Shown: positions 51,582 through 59,126 of the stretch, in pieces
How the letters are laid out: every line of letters starts with the position of its first letter
How positions within the stretch are numbered: the stretch's first letter is position 1
Assembly: GCA_016235455.1 (NCBI GenBank)
Contig: JACRKZ010000073.1
Location: 1-64,000, forward strand
DNA from: Armatimonadota bacterium
Lineage (GTDB): Bacteria > Armatimonadota > UBA10988
DNA: 64,000 nt
Direction: 5' to 3'
Program-made: the position numbers and the translations under genes
The notes under the pieces: model-generated
Seen by the model: the letters and a program-made list of their open reading frames with translations, nothing else
Told to the model about the DNA's origin: nothing
Databases searched by the model: none

Positions 51582-53546
51582 GTGCCGCGCCTGCGGCTTG
51601 GTAGAAGCATCCCTATGGAGCCGAGCGTGCCGGGCGAACAGTGTGGGAGCGTTGGGCGTGGCGCCCGTTGGCGCTCGTCGATGGGGCTGGTCGCCTTGGT
51701 GGCCCTGGTTGTGTGGGGCCTGGCGTGGCTGGGTGCCTTCACGCGCATTGACCTGGCGCTACATGACTGGTTCGCGCGGGTGGCTGATGCGCGACGCGGT
51801 GACCGCCCGTCCAGGCTGCTCATCGCCGATGTGTCCAGCGCGCGGGCCGAGTCCTGGCAGCACGACCTGCCCGGCGGCCGACGGGACCTGGCGACGCTGG
51901 TGACGGCGTTGGCACGTGGCGGTGCGCAGGCCATTGTCGTCGACGTGCCGCTCGAGGTGGGTGGTGGCCACGATGACGAACTGGCCGCCGCGATGCTGCG
52001 CGCGGGCAATGTCGTGCTACGCGCCCAGCTCACGTCGCCGCGGCCGACAGAGTATGCCCTGACGCTGCTGCCGGCTGACCTGTCGCGCGCCGCGGCCGGC
52101 AGCGGGTTCGCCTTGTGGCCCGCCGATCTCGACGGGGTGGTGCGACGCATGGCCACGGCCCTGCCCCACGTGCAGGCCAGCTCACTGGCGGAGGCGGCGG
52201 CCAACGTGGCTGGAGCAGCGGTGCCAGCGGGCGGTGGTCGCGGTCGGACCGAGCGGGGCCGGACGATGCTGCTCAACTGGGCGGGCCCACCTGGGCGCGG
52301 CTTTGCCGTCCAGCGCTGTGAGCGCCTGACGCCGGCCGACATGGCGCACCGCATCGTGGTGGTGGGCGTGGCCGACGTGACGCGGGGTGGCTACACCACA
52401 CCGCTGGCGCGGTGCTTGCGGCCCGATTGGCTGGACCGCCGGCCGGCCTACATGAGTTCGCCTGAACTGCTGGCCAACGCCATCGAGAGTGTGATGTCGG
52501 GCCGGTCGCGGCACGAGGTCGGCCTCCTGGGCCTGGCTGTGCTGCTGGTGCTTGGCGCGGCGGCCGGCTACGCCGCCAGCCAAGGCGAGCGGCCCCTGGT
52601 CAGCGCGCTGGCGGTGCCCGCCATTCTGGCGTTCTATGTGGGGCTGGCCGCGGTGCTCGACGGCGGCGAGTTGGCCTGGTTGCCCGTGGCGGCGCCCATG
52701 GCCGCGATGCTGTTGTGCGCCGTGTCCGGAGCCTCCGCGCGCGCCGCGAGCCGCGCGGCTCGACTGGTCGCCGAGGCCGAGGCGGCCGAGCGCGAACGGC
52801 ACCGGCTGGTCGAACTCGACACGGCCAAGCGGGCGGTGCTGGCGACGATTGTGCACGACCTGCGCAACCCCGTCACGGTCATCAAGGGCCAGGCGCTGAC
52901 GCTGCTGGCCGACCCCGAGATGCGGCTCGGGCCGCGCGTCCACGATGAGTTCCTCCGCGGCATCTCGGTGCAGTGCGACCGGTTGACGCACACCGTCGAG
53001 GATCTGCTCGATGTCGATCCCGACCGGTCCATCAATCTGCTGGTCAGCCCGGTGGATGTGGCGGCCGTGGTGCGCCGCGTGTCGGAGTCCTACAGTCTGC
53101 AGAGTCGTCGGCACGCGCTACGCCTGGAGGTGGAGGAACTGGGCGAGGTGCTGCTCGACGAGAGTCGCTTCGAGCGCATCCTGGCCAACCTGGTCAGCAA
53201 TGCCGTCAAGTACAGTCCCAAGGGTGGCGTGGTGACCGTCGGCCTGAGCGGTGACCCAGCGCGCGCCTCGTTCTGCCTGTCGGTGCGCGACGAGGGCATC
53301 GGCATGCGGCCCGATCAGGTGGAGCGGCTGTTCGGTCTATTCGTGAGAGTCCTCGACGACCCGCGCGATATCCCCGGTGTGGGCGTCGGCCTGCACTCGG
53401 TGCAGCGCCTGGTCAAGGCCCACGGCGGCCGGCTGGAGGTCACCAGCGCCCCAGGCCAGGGCAGCGAGTTCCGCTGCTGGCTACCGTGGCGCACCGTGGA
53501 GCTCGACCACCCGCCGTCGCTTGACAGGCCGCCTGTCGGTGGATAG
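51582..53546 (+). CDS. CHASE2-domain sensor histidine kinase
   Basis: A membrane histidine kinase of up to 654 residues. A first membrane segment (GLVALVALVVWGLAWLG) is followed by a periplasmic CHASE2-like region (about 60-310, with RLLIADVSSARAESW and RHEVGLLGLAVLLVLGAA), further membrane segments and a cytoplasmic kinase: phospho-acceptor H425 in TIVHDLRNPVTVIKGQ, N box ILANLVSNAVKYS and G boxes VRDEGIGM and GVGVGLHSVQRLVKAHGG. GTG 51582 with a distant AGGA or ATG 51615 may be the start. purM, with its own promoter, and an OmpR-type regulator follow; the latter is its likely partner. Confidence 0.9.
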   Translation: MPRLRLGRSIPMEPSVPGEQCGSVGRGARWRSSMGLVALVALVVWGLAWLGAFTRIDLALHDWFARVADARRGDRPSRLLIADVSSARAESWQHDLPGGRRDLATLVTALARGGAQAIVVDVPLEVGGGHDDELAAAMLRAGNVVLRAQLTSPRPTEYALTLLPADLSRAAAGSGFALWPADLDGVVRRMATALPHVQASSLAEAAANVAGAAVPAGGGRGRTERGRTMLLNWAGPPGRGFAVQRCERLTPADMAHRIVVVGVADVTRGGYTTPLARCLRPDWLDRRPAYMSSPELLANAIESVMSGRSRHEVGLLGLAVLLVLGAAAGYAASQGERPLVSALAVPAILAFYVGLAAVLDGGELAWLPVAAPMAAMLLCAVSGASARAASRAARLVAEAEAAERERHRLVELDTAKRAVLATIVHDLRNPVTVIKGQALTLLADPEMRLGPRVHDEFLRGISVQCDRLTHTVEDLLDVDPDRSINLLVSPVDVAAVVRRVSESYSLQSRRHALRLEVEELGEVLLDESRFERILANLVSNAVKYSPKGGVVTVGLSGDPARASFCLSVRDEGIGMRPDQVERLFGLFVRVLDDPRDIPGVGVGLHSVQRLVKAHGGRLEVTSAPGQGSEFRCWLPWRTVELDHPPSLDRPPVGG

Positions 53547-53549
53547 ACT
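53521..53549 (+). promoter_or_regulatory. purM promoter inside the kinase gene
   Basis: TTGACA, 17 nt, TAGACT, a near-consensus promoter overlapping the last codons of the CHASE2 kinase. The predicted start is only about 13 nt upstream of the purM ATG. Confidence 0.8.
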
Positions 53550-53568
53550 CGACGCCCGAGGACCCCGT

Positions 53569-54606
53569 ATGCACACTGGCAGCTACGCCGCCGCAGGCGT
53601 CGACATTGCCGCCGCCGACCGCACGCTCGAGCTCATCAAGCCGGCCGTTCGCGCCACCTACACACCCTCCGTCGTGACCGATGTGGGCAGCTTCGGTGGC
53701 ATGTTCGCCCTCGACCTATCGCGCTGGAGCCAGCCGGTCCTGGTGGGTAGCGTCGATTCCGTGGGCACCAAGGTCATGGTCGCGGCCGCGGCTGGCCTGC
53801 ACCGGGGCATCGGCTTCGACATGGTCCATCACGCGGTGAACGACATCGGTGTGATGGGCGCCGAGCCGCTGTTCTTCCTCGACTACTACGCCACCAGTCG
53901 GCTCGATCCCACGTCGGCCGCGGAGGTCATCTGCGGCTTGGCCGAGGCCTGCCAGGCGGTCGGCTGTTCGCTGATCGGCGGCGAGTTGGCCGAACTGCCG
54001 GGCATGTACACCGAGGGTCATTACGACCTGGTCGGCACGATTGTCGGCGTGGTCGACCGCGCCAAGGCCATCGACGGTAGCCAGGTGGCCGAGGGCGACG
54101 TGTTGCTGGCGCTGCCCAGCGTGGGCCTGCACACCAACGGCTTCTCGCTGGCGCGCAAGGTGCTCCTGGCGGACGCCAGGCTCGACCTGCACAGCACGCC
54201 CGACGGGCTCGGCGCCACGCTGGCCGAGGCGTTGTTGGCGCCGCACCGCTGCTATCTGGCGCAGTTGCAGGCGCTGGCCGGGGCCGGCCTGCTGCGCGCC
54301 GCGGCGCATATCACCGGCGGCGGTGTCTATGACAACCTGCCGCGGGTGCTGCCCCGGGGCCTGGGCGCCGAGGTCAAGCGCGGCACGTGGCCCGAGCCGC
54401 CCATTTTTGGACTGATTGGCAACCTCGGCCAGATTCCAGAAGGCGATCTGTTCAAGACGTTCAACATGGGTCTGGGCATGATCGTTGTCGTGGACCAAGC
54501 GCGGGCCGAAGAGGCCATCGGGGTGGTGCGCTCCACCGGTCTCGATGCCTATCGCGTGGGCCATGTTACCACGCGGGCCGAAGGCGTTGTGCTACAAGGC
54601 AGGTGA
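53569..54606 (+). CDS. purM: Phosphoribosylformylglycinamidine cyclo-ligase (AIR synthetase)
   Basis: PurM closes the imidazole ring with ATP to form AIR in purine synthesis. The 345 residues contain YAAAGVDIAAADRTLELIK, DVGSFGGMF, LVGSVDSVGTKVMVA, HHAVNDIGVMGAEPLFFLDY, GGELAELPGMY and HITGGGVYDNLPRVLP, with the usual length. ATG 53569 has GAGGA 8 nt upstream; the longer track ORF reads from inside the kinase. It has its own promoter and ends 3 nt before the response regulator, so the regulator is probably co-transcribed with purM. Confidence 0.98.
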   Translation: MHTGSYAAAGVDIAAADRTLELIKPAVRATYTPSVVTDVGSFGGMFALDLSRWSQPVLVGSVDSVGTKVMVAAAAGLHRGIGFDMVHHAVNDIGVMGAEPLFFLDYYATSRLDPTSAAEVICGLAEACQAVGCSLIGGELAELPGMYTEGHYDLVGTIVGVVDRAKAIDGSQVAEGDVLLALPSVGLHTNGFSLARKVLLADARLDLHSTPDGLGATLAEALLAPHRCYLAQLQALAGAGLLRAAAHITGGGVYDNLPRVLPRGLGAEVKRGTWPEPPIFGLIGNLGQIPEGDLFKTFNMGLGMIVVVDQARAEEAIGVVRSTGLDAYRVGHVTTRAEGVVLQGR

Positions 54607-54609
54607 GCC

Positions 54610-55305
54610 ATGGCGGATGGTCGCATCCTGGTGGTTGAGGACAATCCCGACATCACCGATATGCTCAAGGTGATGCTCGGTGCCGAGGGCTATGAGGTGC
54701 TGTCCGCCGCTGATGGCGCGCAGGCACTGGCGACCATCAAGCAGGAGCCGCTCGATCTGGTCATCCTTGACCTGATGCTGCCCATCATGGACGGGCTCGA
54801 GGTGTGCAAGCGCACGCGCGAGATCTGCCAGGTGCCCATCATCATCCTCACGGCCAAGACCGGCGAGGTGGACAAGATCGTCGGGCTCAACAGCGGCGCC
54901 GACGACTACGTCGAGAAGCCGTTCAGCCCTGGCGAACTGATCGCGCGCGTCCGCGCGCAGTTGCGCCGTTCGCGCTTCGGTGGCGGCCATGCCGCCGACG
55001 GGCCGCGCATCACCGTCGGCCAGTTGGTGCTCGATCCGGGCTCGTACGAGGTCATTCTGCACGGCAAGACCGTGAACACCACGCGCCTGGAGTTCGAACT
55101 GCTCTATACGCTGGCGCAGCGGCCCGGGCGCGTGCTGACCCGCGAGCAGTTGCTGGACATGGTGTGGGGCGAGAAGGAATTCATCCAGCCGCGCGGCATC
55201 GACGTGCACATCCGCCGGCTGCGGCTCAAGATCGAAGACGACCCGCGTCATCCGCGCCGCCTGCAGACCGTGCACAGCGTGGGCTACAAGCTGGTGGCTG
55301 TGTGA
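54610..55305 (+). CDS. OmpR/PhoB-family response regulator
   Basis: A 231-residue two-domain regulator. The receiver has the acidic pocket VVEDN, phospho-acceptor D54 in LVILDLMLP, and ADDYVEKPFSPGELIARV with the conserved Lys. The C-terminal winged helix (about 130-230) has NTTRLEFELLYTLAQRPGRVLTREQLLDMVWG and a recognition helix RGIDVHIRRLRLKIE. It follows purM by 3 nt. The CHASE2 kinase two genes upstream is the probable sensor. DNA targets unknown. Confidence 0.94.
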   Translation: MADGRILVVEDNPDITDMLKVMLGAEGYEVLSAADGAQALATIKQEPLDLVILDLMLPIMDGLEVCKRTREICQVPIIILTAKTGEVDKIVGLNSGADDYVEKPFSPGELIARVRAQLRRSRFGGGHAADGPRITVGQLVLDPGSYEVILHGKTVNTTRLEFELLYTLAQRPGRVLTREQLLDMVWGEKEFIQPRGIDVHIRRLRLKIEDDPRHPRRLQTVHSVGYKLVAV

Positions 55306-55307
55306 GC

Positions 55308-55808
55308 ATGGCCGGCGCGAGTGTCGAGCCAGTCAGTGCGCCGGAGCCTGTGGTCCGGCCCGCACGGTGGCGTCACCTGTGGGGTGTACGGCGGCTCAAC
55401 CGCCAGCTCTTCCCCGAACCCTACGCCTTCTGGCGCTTTGTCGGCTATCAGCTCTCCAGCCAGGGCTGGATCTGGGTGGCCGAGCAAGGCGACGACATCG
55501 TCGGTTACGCCGTGCTCACACTCAGCCTCTACAGCGAGCCGCGCCGCATGGTCGGCGAGATCATCTCCATCGCCACCGTCCCCGAGGTGCGGCGCCAGGG
55601 CGTGGCGCGCGGCATGTTGCGCCAGGCCCTCAGCCGGGCGTGGGAACGCGGGGTGGGCCAGGTGTACCTGCAGGTGGCCGTCGACAACGACGCCGCCCAA
55701 CGGCTCTACCGTGCCGAAGGGTTCACCGTCGAGCGGCGGCTGAAGGGCTACTACCTGAACGGCGACGACGCCTGGCTGATGGTGGTGGCGCGGCCTAAGC
55801 CGGCTTGA
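55308..55808 (+). CDS. GNAT-family N-acetyltransferase (RimI-like)
   Basis: A 166-residue acetyltransferase. The acetyl-CoA site is ISIATVPEVRRQGVARGMLRQALSRAWERG, with the C-terminal VDNDAAQRLYRAEGFTVERRLKGYYLNGDDAWLM typical of RimI-like enzymes that acetylate protein N-termini. Whether the target is ribosomal S18 or another protein cannot be told. ATG 55308 starts 2 nt after the regulator stop; the track ORF is frame-extended upstream. Its 3' end overlaps the convergent small gene by 14 nt. Confidence 0.9.
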   Translation: MAGASVEPVSAPEPVVRPARWRHLWGVRRLNRQLFPEPYAFWRFVGYQLSSQGWIWVAEQGDDIVGYAVLTLSLYSEPRRMVGEIISIATVPEVRRQGVARGMLRQALSRAWERGVGQVYLQVAVDNDAAQRLYRAEGFTVERRLKGYYLNGDDAWLMVVARPKPA

Positions 55809-56031
55809 CCAGACACGAGTCCAGAGCGTCCTGCTGGCGCAGTAGCTCGATGATGTCCTCCACCGGAGTGATGGCCCCCGTGGACATGTCGTGGAGCAGG
55901 AACACCCCGCGCGTGTTCCAGGAGGTGTTCGGCAAGATCAACCGCTGGTCCACGCCGCCACGCGCCTTGACCCGCACCTGCATCAGCTTGTACTCGTCCA
56001 GCTTGTACTCGCCAACCTCGATCACCGCCAT
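55795..56031 (-). CDS. Small hypothetical protein, 78 residues
   Basis: A compact protein beginning MAVIEVGEYKLDEYKLMQVRVKARG and ending in an acidic helix (PVEDIIELLRQQDAL); no domain I know. GAGGAG 8 nt upstream and a promoter with TATGAT make it a credible gene, and the track start 58 codons earlier is not supported. It overlaps the 3' end of the acetyltransferase on the other strand. Confidence 0.72.
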   Translation of the reverse strand: MAVIEVGEYKLDEYKLMQVRVKARGGVDQRLILPNTSWNTRGVFLLHDMSTGAITPVEDIIELLRQQDALDSCLVKPA

Positions 56032-56064
56032 GGGGTTGCTCCTCTCTGCGCACCGAACAATCGG

Positions 56065-56094
56065 ATCATAACCCATTCCGCGCCAGGTTGCCAG
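56065..56094 (-). promoter_or_regulatory. Promoter for the 78-residue gene
   Basis: CTGGCA, 18 nt, TATGAT on the minus strand, about 34 nt upstream of the ATG. Good -10, fair -35. Confidence 0.5.
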
Positions 56095-56232
56095 ACGTGG
56101 CGGCGTGCTGGCGCACGCTGGGCGTGAGGCGCCGGGCGTGCGGCGTTGCGGAGCGCGGCAGGTCACAGCGCCGCGGAACCAGGCCGGCCCAGGGCGATCA
56201 TCCACTAAGACGCTCGAGGCCCGACCCGGTCA

Positions 56233-56261
56233 TTGACCAGCCGGGGTATCGCGGTTACTCT
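56233..56261 (+). promoter_or_regulatory. tyrS promoter
   Basis: TTGACC, 17 nt, TACTCT. Predicted start about 26 nt before the tyrS ATG, so no T-box leader is present. The rest of 56032-56293 holds nothing else I can support. Confidence 0.65.
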
Positions 56262-56293
56262 GCCGAGCAGGCAAAAGAGCAGGAGAAACCACG

Positions 56294-57535
56294 ATGAGCG
56301 CCCCCACCGAGCACGTGCTCGACACTTTGGCGGCTCGTGGCTTCATCCACCAGATGAGCGACGAGGCCGTCCTGCGCGAGATGCTGTCTGGACGTGCCAC
56401 GTACTATACGGGCTTCGATCCCACCGGCCCCAGCCTGACCGCGGGTCATCTGGTGCCGATCATGATGATGGCGCACCTGCAGCGCGCGGGCCATCGGCCC
56501 ATCGTGCTGTGTGGCGGCGGCACGGCGCTGGTCGGCGACCCGAGCGGCAAGACCAGCTCGCGGCCGATGCTCACGCGCGACGACATCGACTCCAATCTGG
56601 CCAGCCAGAAGCGCCAGCTCATGCACTTCCTGGAGTTCGACAACGGCGCGGGCCTGACGGCCAACAATGCCGATTGGCTGTGCGAGCTCAAGTACGTCGA
56701 CTTCCTGCGCGATATTGGCCGGCTGTTCAGCGTCAACCAGATGCTCACTGCCGAGATCTACCGCACGCGGCTGGAGAACAACCAGTCGTTGTCCTTCCTG
56801 GAGTTCAACTACCAGTTGCTCCAGGCCTATGACTTCCTGCACCTCTATCGTGAGCACGGCTGCCTGCTGCAGTGCGCGGGCTCCGACCAGTGGGCCAACT
56901 GCCTGGCCGGCATGGACCTCATCCGGCGCATCGAGGGCAAGGAGGCAGCGGTGCTGTGCGCGCCGCTGCTGACCACCGCCACCGGCGCCAAGATGGGCAA
57001 GACCGAGGCCGGCGCGGTCTGGCTGGCGGCCGACCGCACCGCGCCGTACGACTTCTACCAGTACTGGGTCAATGTCGACGACCGTGACGTGCAGAGCTGG
57101 CTGAAGCTGTTCACCTTCCTGCCGCTCGAGCAGATCGCCGACCTGACCAACGTCGAGGGCGCCGCGCTCAACGAGGCCAAGCGCACGCTGGCCTACGAGA
57201 TCACGGGTCTGGTGCACGGCCAGGACGAGGCCGAGAAGGCGCGCGATGCCGCCAAGGCGTTGTTCGGCGGCGGTGGCGACCTGAGCCAGGTGCCCACCTC
57301 CGAAGCCAGCGAGGCCGAGCTGCGCGACGGCGTATCGCTCATGGCGCTGCTGGTGCGCTGCGGCCTGTGCGCCTCCAACGGTGAGGCCAAACGCGCCATC
57401 AGCCAGGGCGGCGCCTATGTCAATGGTGAGCCCTGCCGCGACATCCAGGCCAAGTTGACGCTCGACCACATCGAGGACGGCGGCATCATGCTGCGTGTCG
57501 GCAAGAAGCACTACCATCGGTTGCTGGTGGTGTAG
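56294..57535 (+). CDS. tyrS: Tyrosyl-tRNA synthetase
   Basis: TyrS charges tRNA-Tyr. The class I Rossmann domain has FDPTGPSLTAGHLVPIMMMAHLQ (HIGH region), GGTALVGDPSGKTSSRPML, LLQAYDFLHLY and CAGSDQWANCL, with the KMSKS equivalent GAKMGKTEAGAVW. The C-terminus is an S4 RNA-binding domain (CASNGEAKRAISQGGAYVNGEPC). The 413 residues are typical. AGGAG lies 8 nt before the ATG. A long hairpin follows the stop. Confidence 0.98.
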   Translation: MSAPTEHVLDTLAARGFIHQMSDEAVLREMLSGRATYYTGFDPTGPSLTAGHLVPIMMMAHLQRAGHRPIVLCGGGTALVGDPSGKTSSRPMLTRDDIDSNLASQKRQLMHFLEFDNGAGLTANNADWLCELKYVDFLRDIGRLFSVNQMLTAEIYRTRLENNQSLSFLEFNYQLLQAYDFLHLYREHGCLLQCAGSDQWANCLAGMDLIRRIEGKEAAVLCAPLLTTATGAKMGKTEAGAVWLAADRTAPYDFYQYWVNVDDRDVQSWLKLFTFLPLEQIADLTNVEGAALNEAKRTLAYEITGLVHGQDEAEKARDAAKALFGGGGDLSQVPTSEASEAELRDGVSLMALLVRCGLCASNGEAKRAISQGGAYVNGEPCRDIQAKLTLDHIEDGGIMLRVGKKHYHRLLVV

Positions 57536-57569
57536 GGCACGAGCCGCGTTGATTGGCCTCGGCGCCAAG

Positions 57570-57607
57570 GACTCCCGCCGAACCCGGCGAACCGGTCGGC
57601 GGGAGTC
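57570..57607 (+). promoter_or_regulatory. Perfect 12-bp hairpin before the GH4 gene
   Basis: GACTCCCGCCGA pairs with TCGGCGGGAGTC. The right arm contains GGGAG, the ribosome site of the GH4 gene, 8 nt before its ATG. It may end tyrS transcription or mask the GH4 start; no T run follows, so masking is the stronger reading. Confidence 0.65.
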
Positions 57608-57613
57608 ACCACC

Positions 57614-59047
57614 ATGCCACGCATTGCCATGATCGGCGCCGGCAGCCAGGTCTTCTGCAAGACCCTGTCGATGGACATCTTCGCCACTCCGGCGCTGGCC
57701 GGCAGCGAGATCCGGCTGATGAGCCGGACCAAGCCCAAGCTCGACCGCATGGAGGCGTTCCTCCGGCGCGTCGTCGCCGACAACCACCTCGACTTCGAGA
57801 TCAGCAGCACCCTCGACCGGCGCGAGGCGCTACGCGATGCCGACTACGTCATCTGCATGATCCAGGTGGGCGGGCTCGACGCGTATAGCCTCGACTATGA
57901 GATCCCGCTCCGTTACGGCGTCGACCAGTGCATCGGCGACTCGCTCGGGCCGGGCGGCATCTTCCGCGGGCTGCGCACCATTCCCGTCCTGGCCGACCTG
58001 ATGCGCGACATGGCGGAGTTGTGCCCCAATGCGCTGCTGCTCAACTATGCCAACCCCATGGCAGCCTGCTGTCTGGCGCTGGGGCGCATGTCGCATGATA
58101 TCCAGTTCATCGGCCTGTGCCACGGCGTGCAGACCACGATGGACCTCATCGCCGGCTACCTGGACCTGCCCAAGGAGCAGATCGACTTCCTGTGCGCCGG
58201 CATCAACCACATGGCGTGGTTCCTGAAGCTCTCGGACAAGCTGACCGGCGAAGACCTCTACCCGCGGTTCCGCGCCGACTTCGAGAAGCCCGAGTACTAC
58301 GCCAACGAGAAGGTCCGCGGCGAGGTCATGCGCCAGTTCGGCTACTTCATGACCGAGTCGACGGGGCACCTCTCAGAGTACATTCCCTGGTTCCGCGCCA
58401 GCCAGCGCGCGCTCGACCTGTACTGCGACGAGCCCAGCTTCGGCGGCGAGAGCGGTGCCTACTACAAGTACTGCCAGATGCTGGACGGCAAATACCGCGA
58501 CGTGGATTACCTGGCCAGCGAGGACAGCACGGTCGGCCGGCGCTCGGTGGAGTACTGCTCGTACATCCTGGAGGCGCACGAGACCGACCGCGTCTTCCGC
58601 CTGCAGGGCAATGTGCGCAATGACGGCTACATCGACAATCTGCCCGCGGGCTGTTGTGTCGAGGTGCCGGTCTATGTCGACCGCGGCGGCCTGCATCCGG
58701 CCAAGGTCGGCGCTCTGCCGCCGCAGCTCGCGGCGCTCAACCAGAGCAACGTCAGCGTGCAGACGCTGGCCGTCGAGGCCGGGCTCACCGGCGACCCCGA
58801 GCACATCGTCCACGCCGTGGCCATGGACCCGCTGACCAGCGCGGTCTGCACCTTGGCCGAGGTGCGCGCCATGGTCAGCGAGATGCTGGAAGCGCAGCGC
58901 GCCTGGCTGCCGCAGTTCGCGGGCAAGTCCGTGCGGGCGACACCGGCCATCAGCATCCCCGCCGGCCTCAAGCGGGTCGACGTACCGCTCGATCCCGCCC
59001 TGGCCATCGTCCACCGCTTCGCGGAACTGGCGCAGCGGCAGGTCTGA
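57614..59047 (+). CDS. Glycoside hydrolase family 4 (alpha-galactosidase/galacturonidase type)
   Basis: GH4 enzymes cleave glycosides by an NAD- and metal-dependent redox route. The 477 residues show the NAD site RIAMIGAGSQVFCKTL, LNYANPMAACCLAL, the metal-binding Cys-His in GLCHGVQ and the His of GINHMAWFLKL. The form is close to MelA and alpha-galacturonidase enzymes; exact substrate open. No signal peptide, so it acts in the cytoplasm on imported sugars. A hairpin covers its ribosome site, and a 30-bp imperfect hairpin follows. Confidence 0.93.
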   Translation: MPRIAMIGAGSQVFCKTLSMDIFATPALAGSEIRLMSRTKPKLDRMEAFLRRVVADNHLDFEISSTLDRREALRDADYVICMIQVGGLDAYSLDYEIPLRYGVDQCIGDSLGPGGIFRGLRTIPVLADLMRDMAELCPNALLLNYANPMAACCLALGRMSHDIQFIGLCHGVQTTMDLIAGYLDLPKEQIDFLCAGINHMAWFLKLSDKLTGEDLYPRFRADFEKPEYYANEKVRGEVMRQFGYFMTESTGHLSEYIPWFRASQRALDLYCDEPSFGGESGAYYKYCQMLDGKYRDVDYLASEDSTVGRRSVEYCSYILEAHETDRVFRLQGNVRNDGYIDNLPAGCCVEVPVYVDRGGLHPAKVGALPPQLAALNQSNVSVQTLAVEAGLTGDPEHIVHAVAMDPLTSAVCTLAEVRAMVSEMLEAQRAWLPQFAGKSVRATPAISIPAGLKRVDVPLDPALAIVHRFAELAQRQV

Positions 59048-59058
59048 CCGATGGGCCG

Positions 59059-59126
59059 GATCGACAGGTGGCGCAGATGAACGCAGATAGTGATCCATCT
59101 GCGTCCATCTGCGTCATCTGTTGATC
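59059..59126. terminator. Imperfect ~30-bp inverted repeat between convergent genes
   Basis: Arms centred on CGCAGATGAACGCAGAT (59072-59088) and its complement (59097-59113), extending outward with two or three G-T pairs to 59059 and 59126. It reaches into the stop codon of the minus-strand gene. The repeated CAGATG/CGCAGAT phrase is a dispersed-repeat type I have seen in other bacteria. It probably ends transcription from both sides. Confidence 0.65.
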
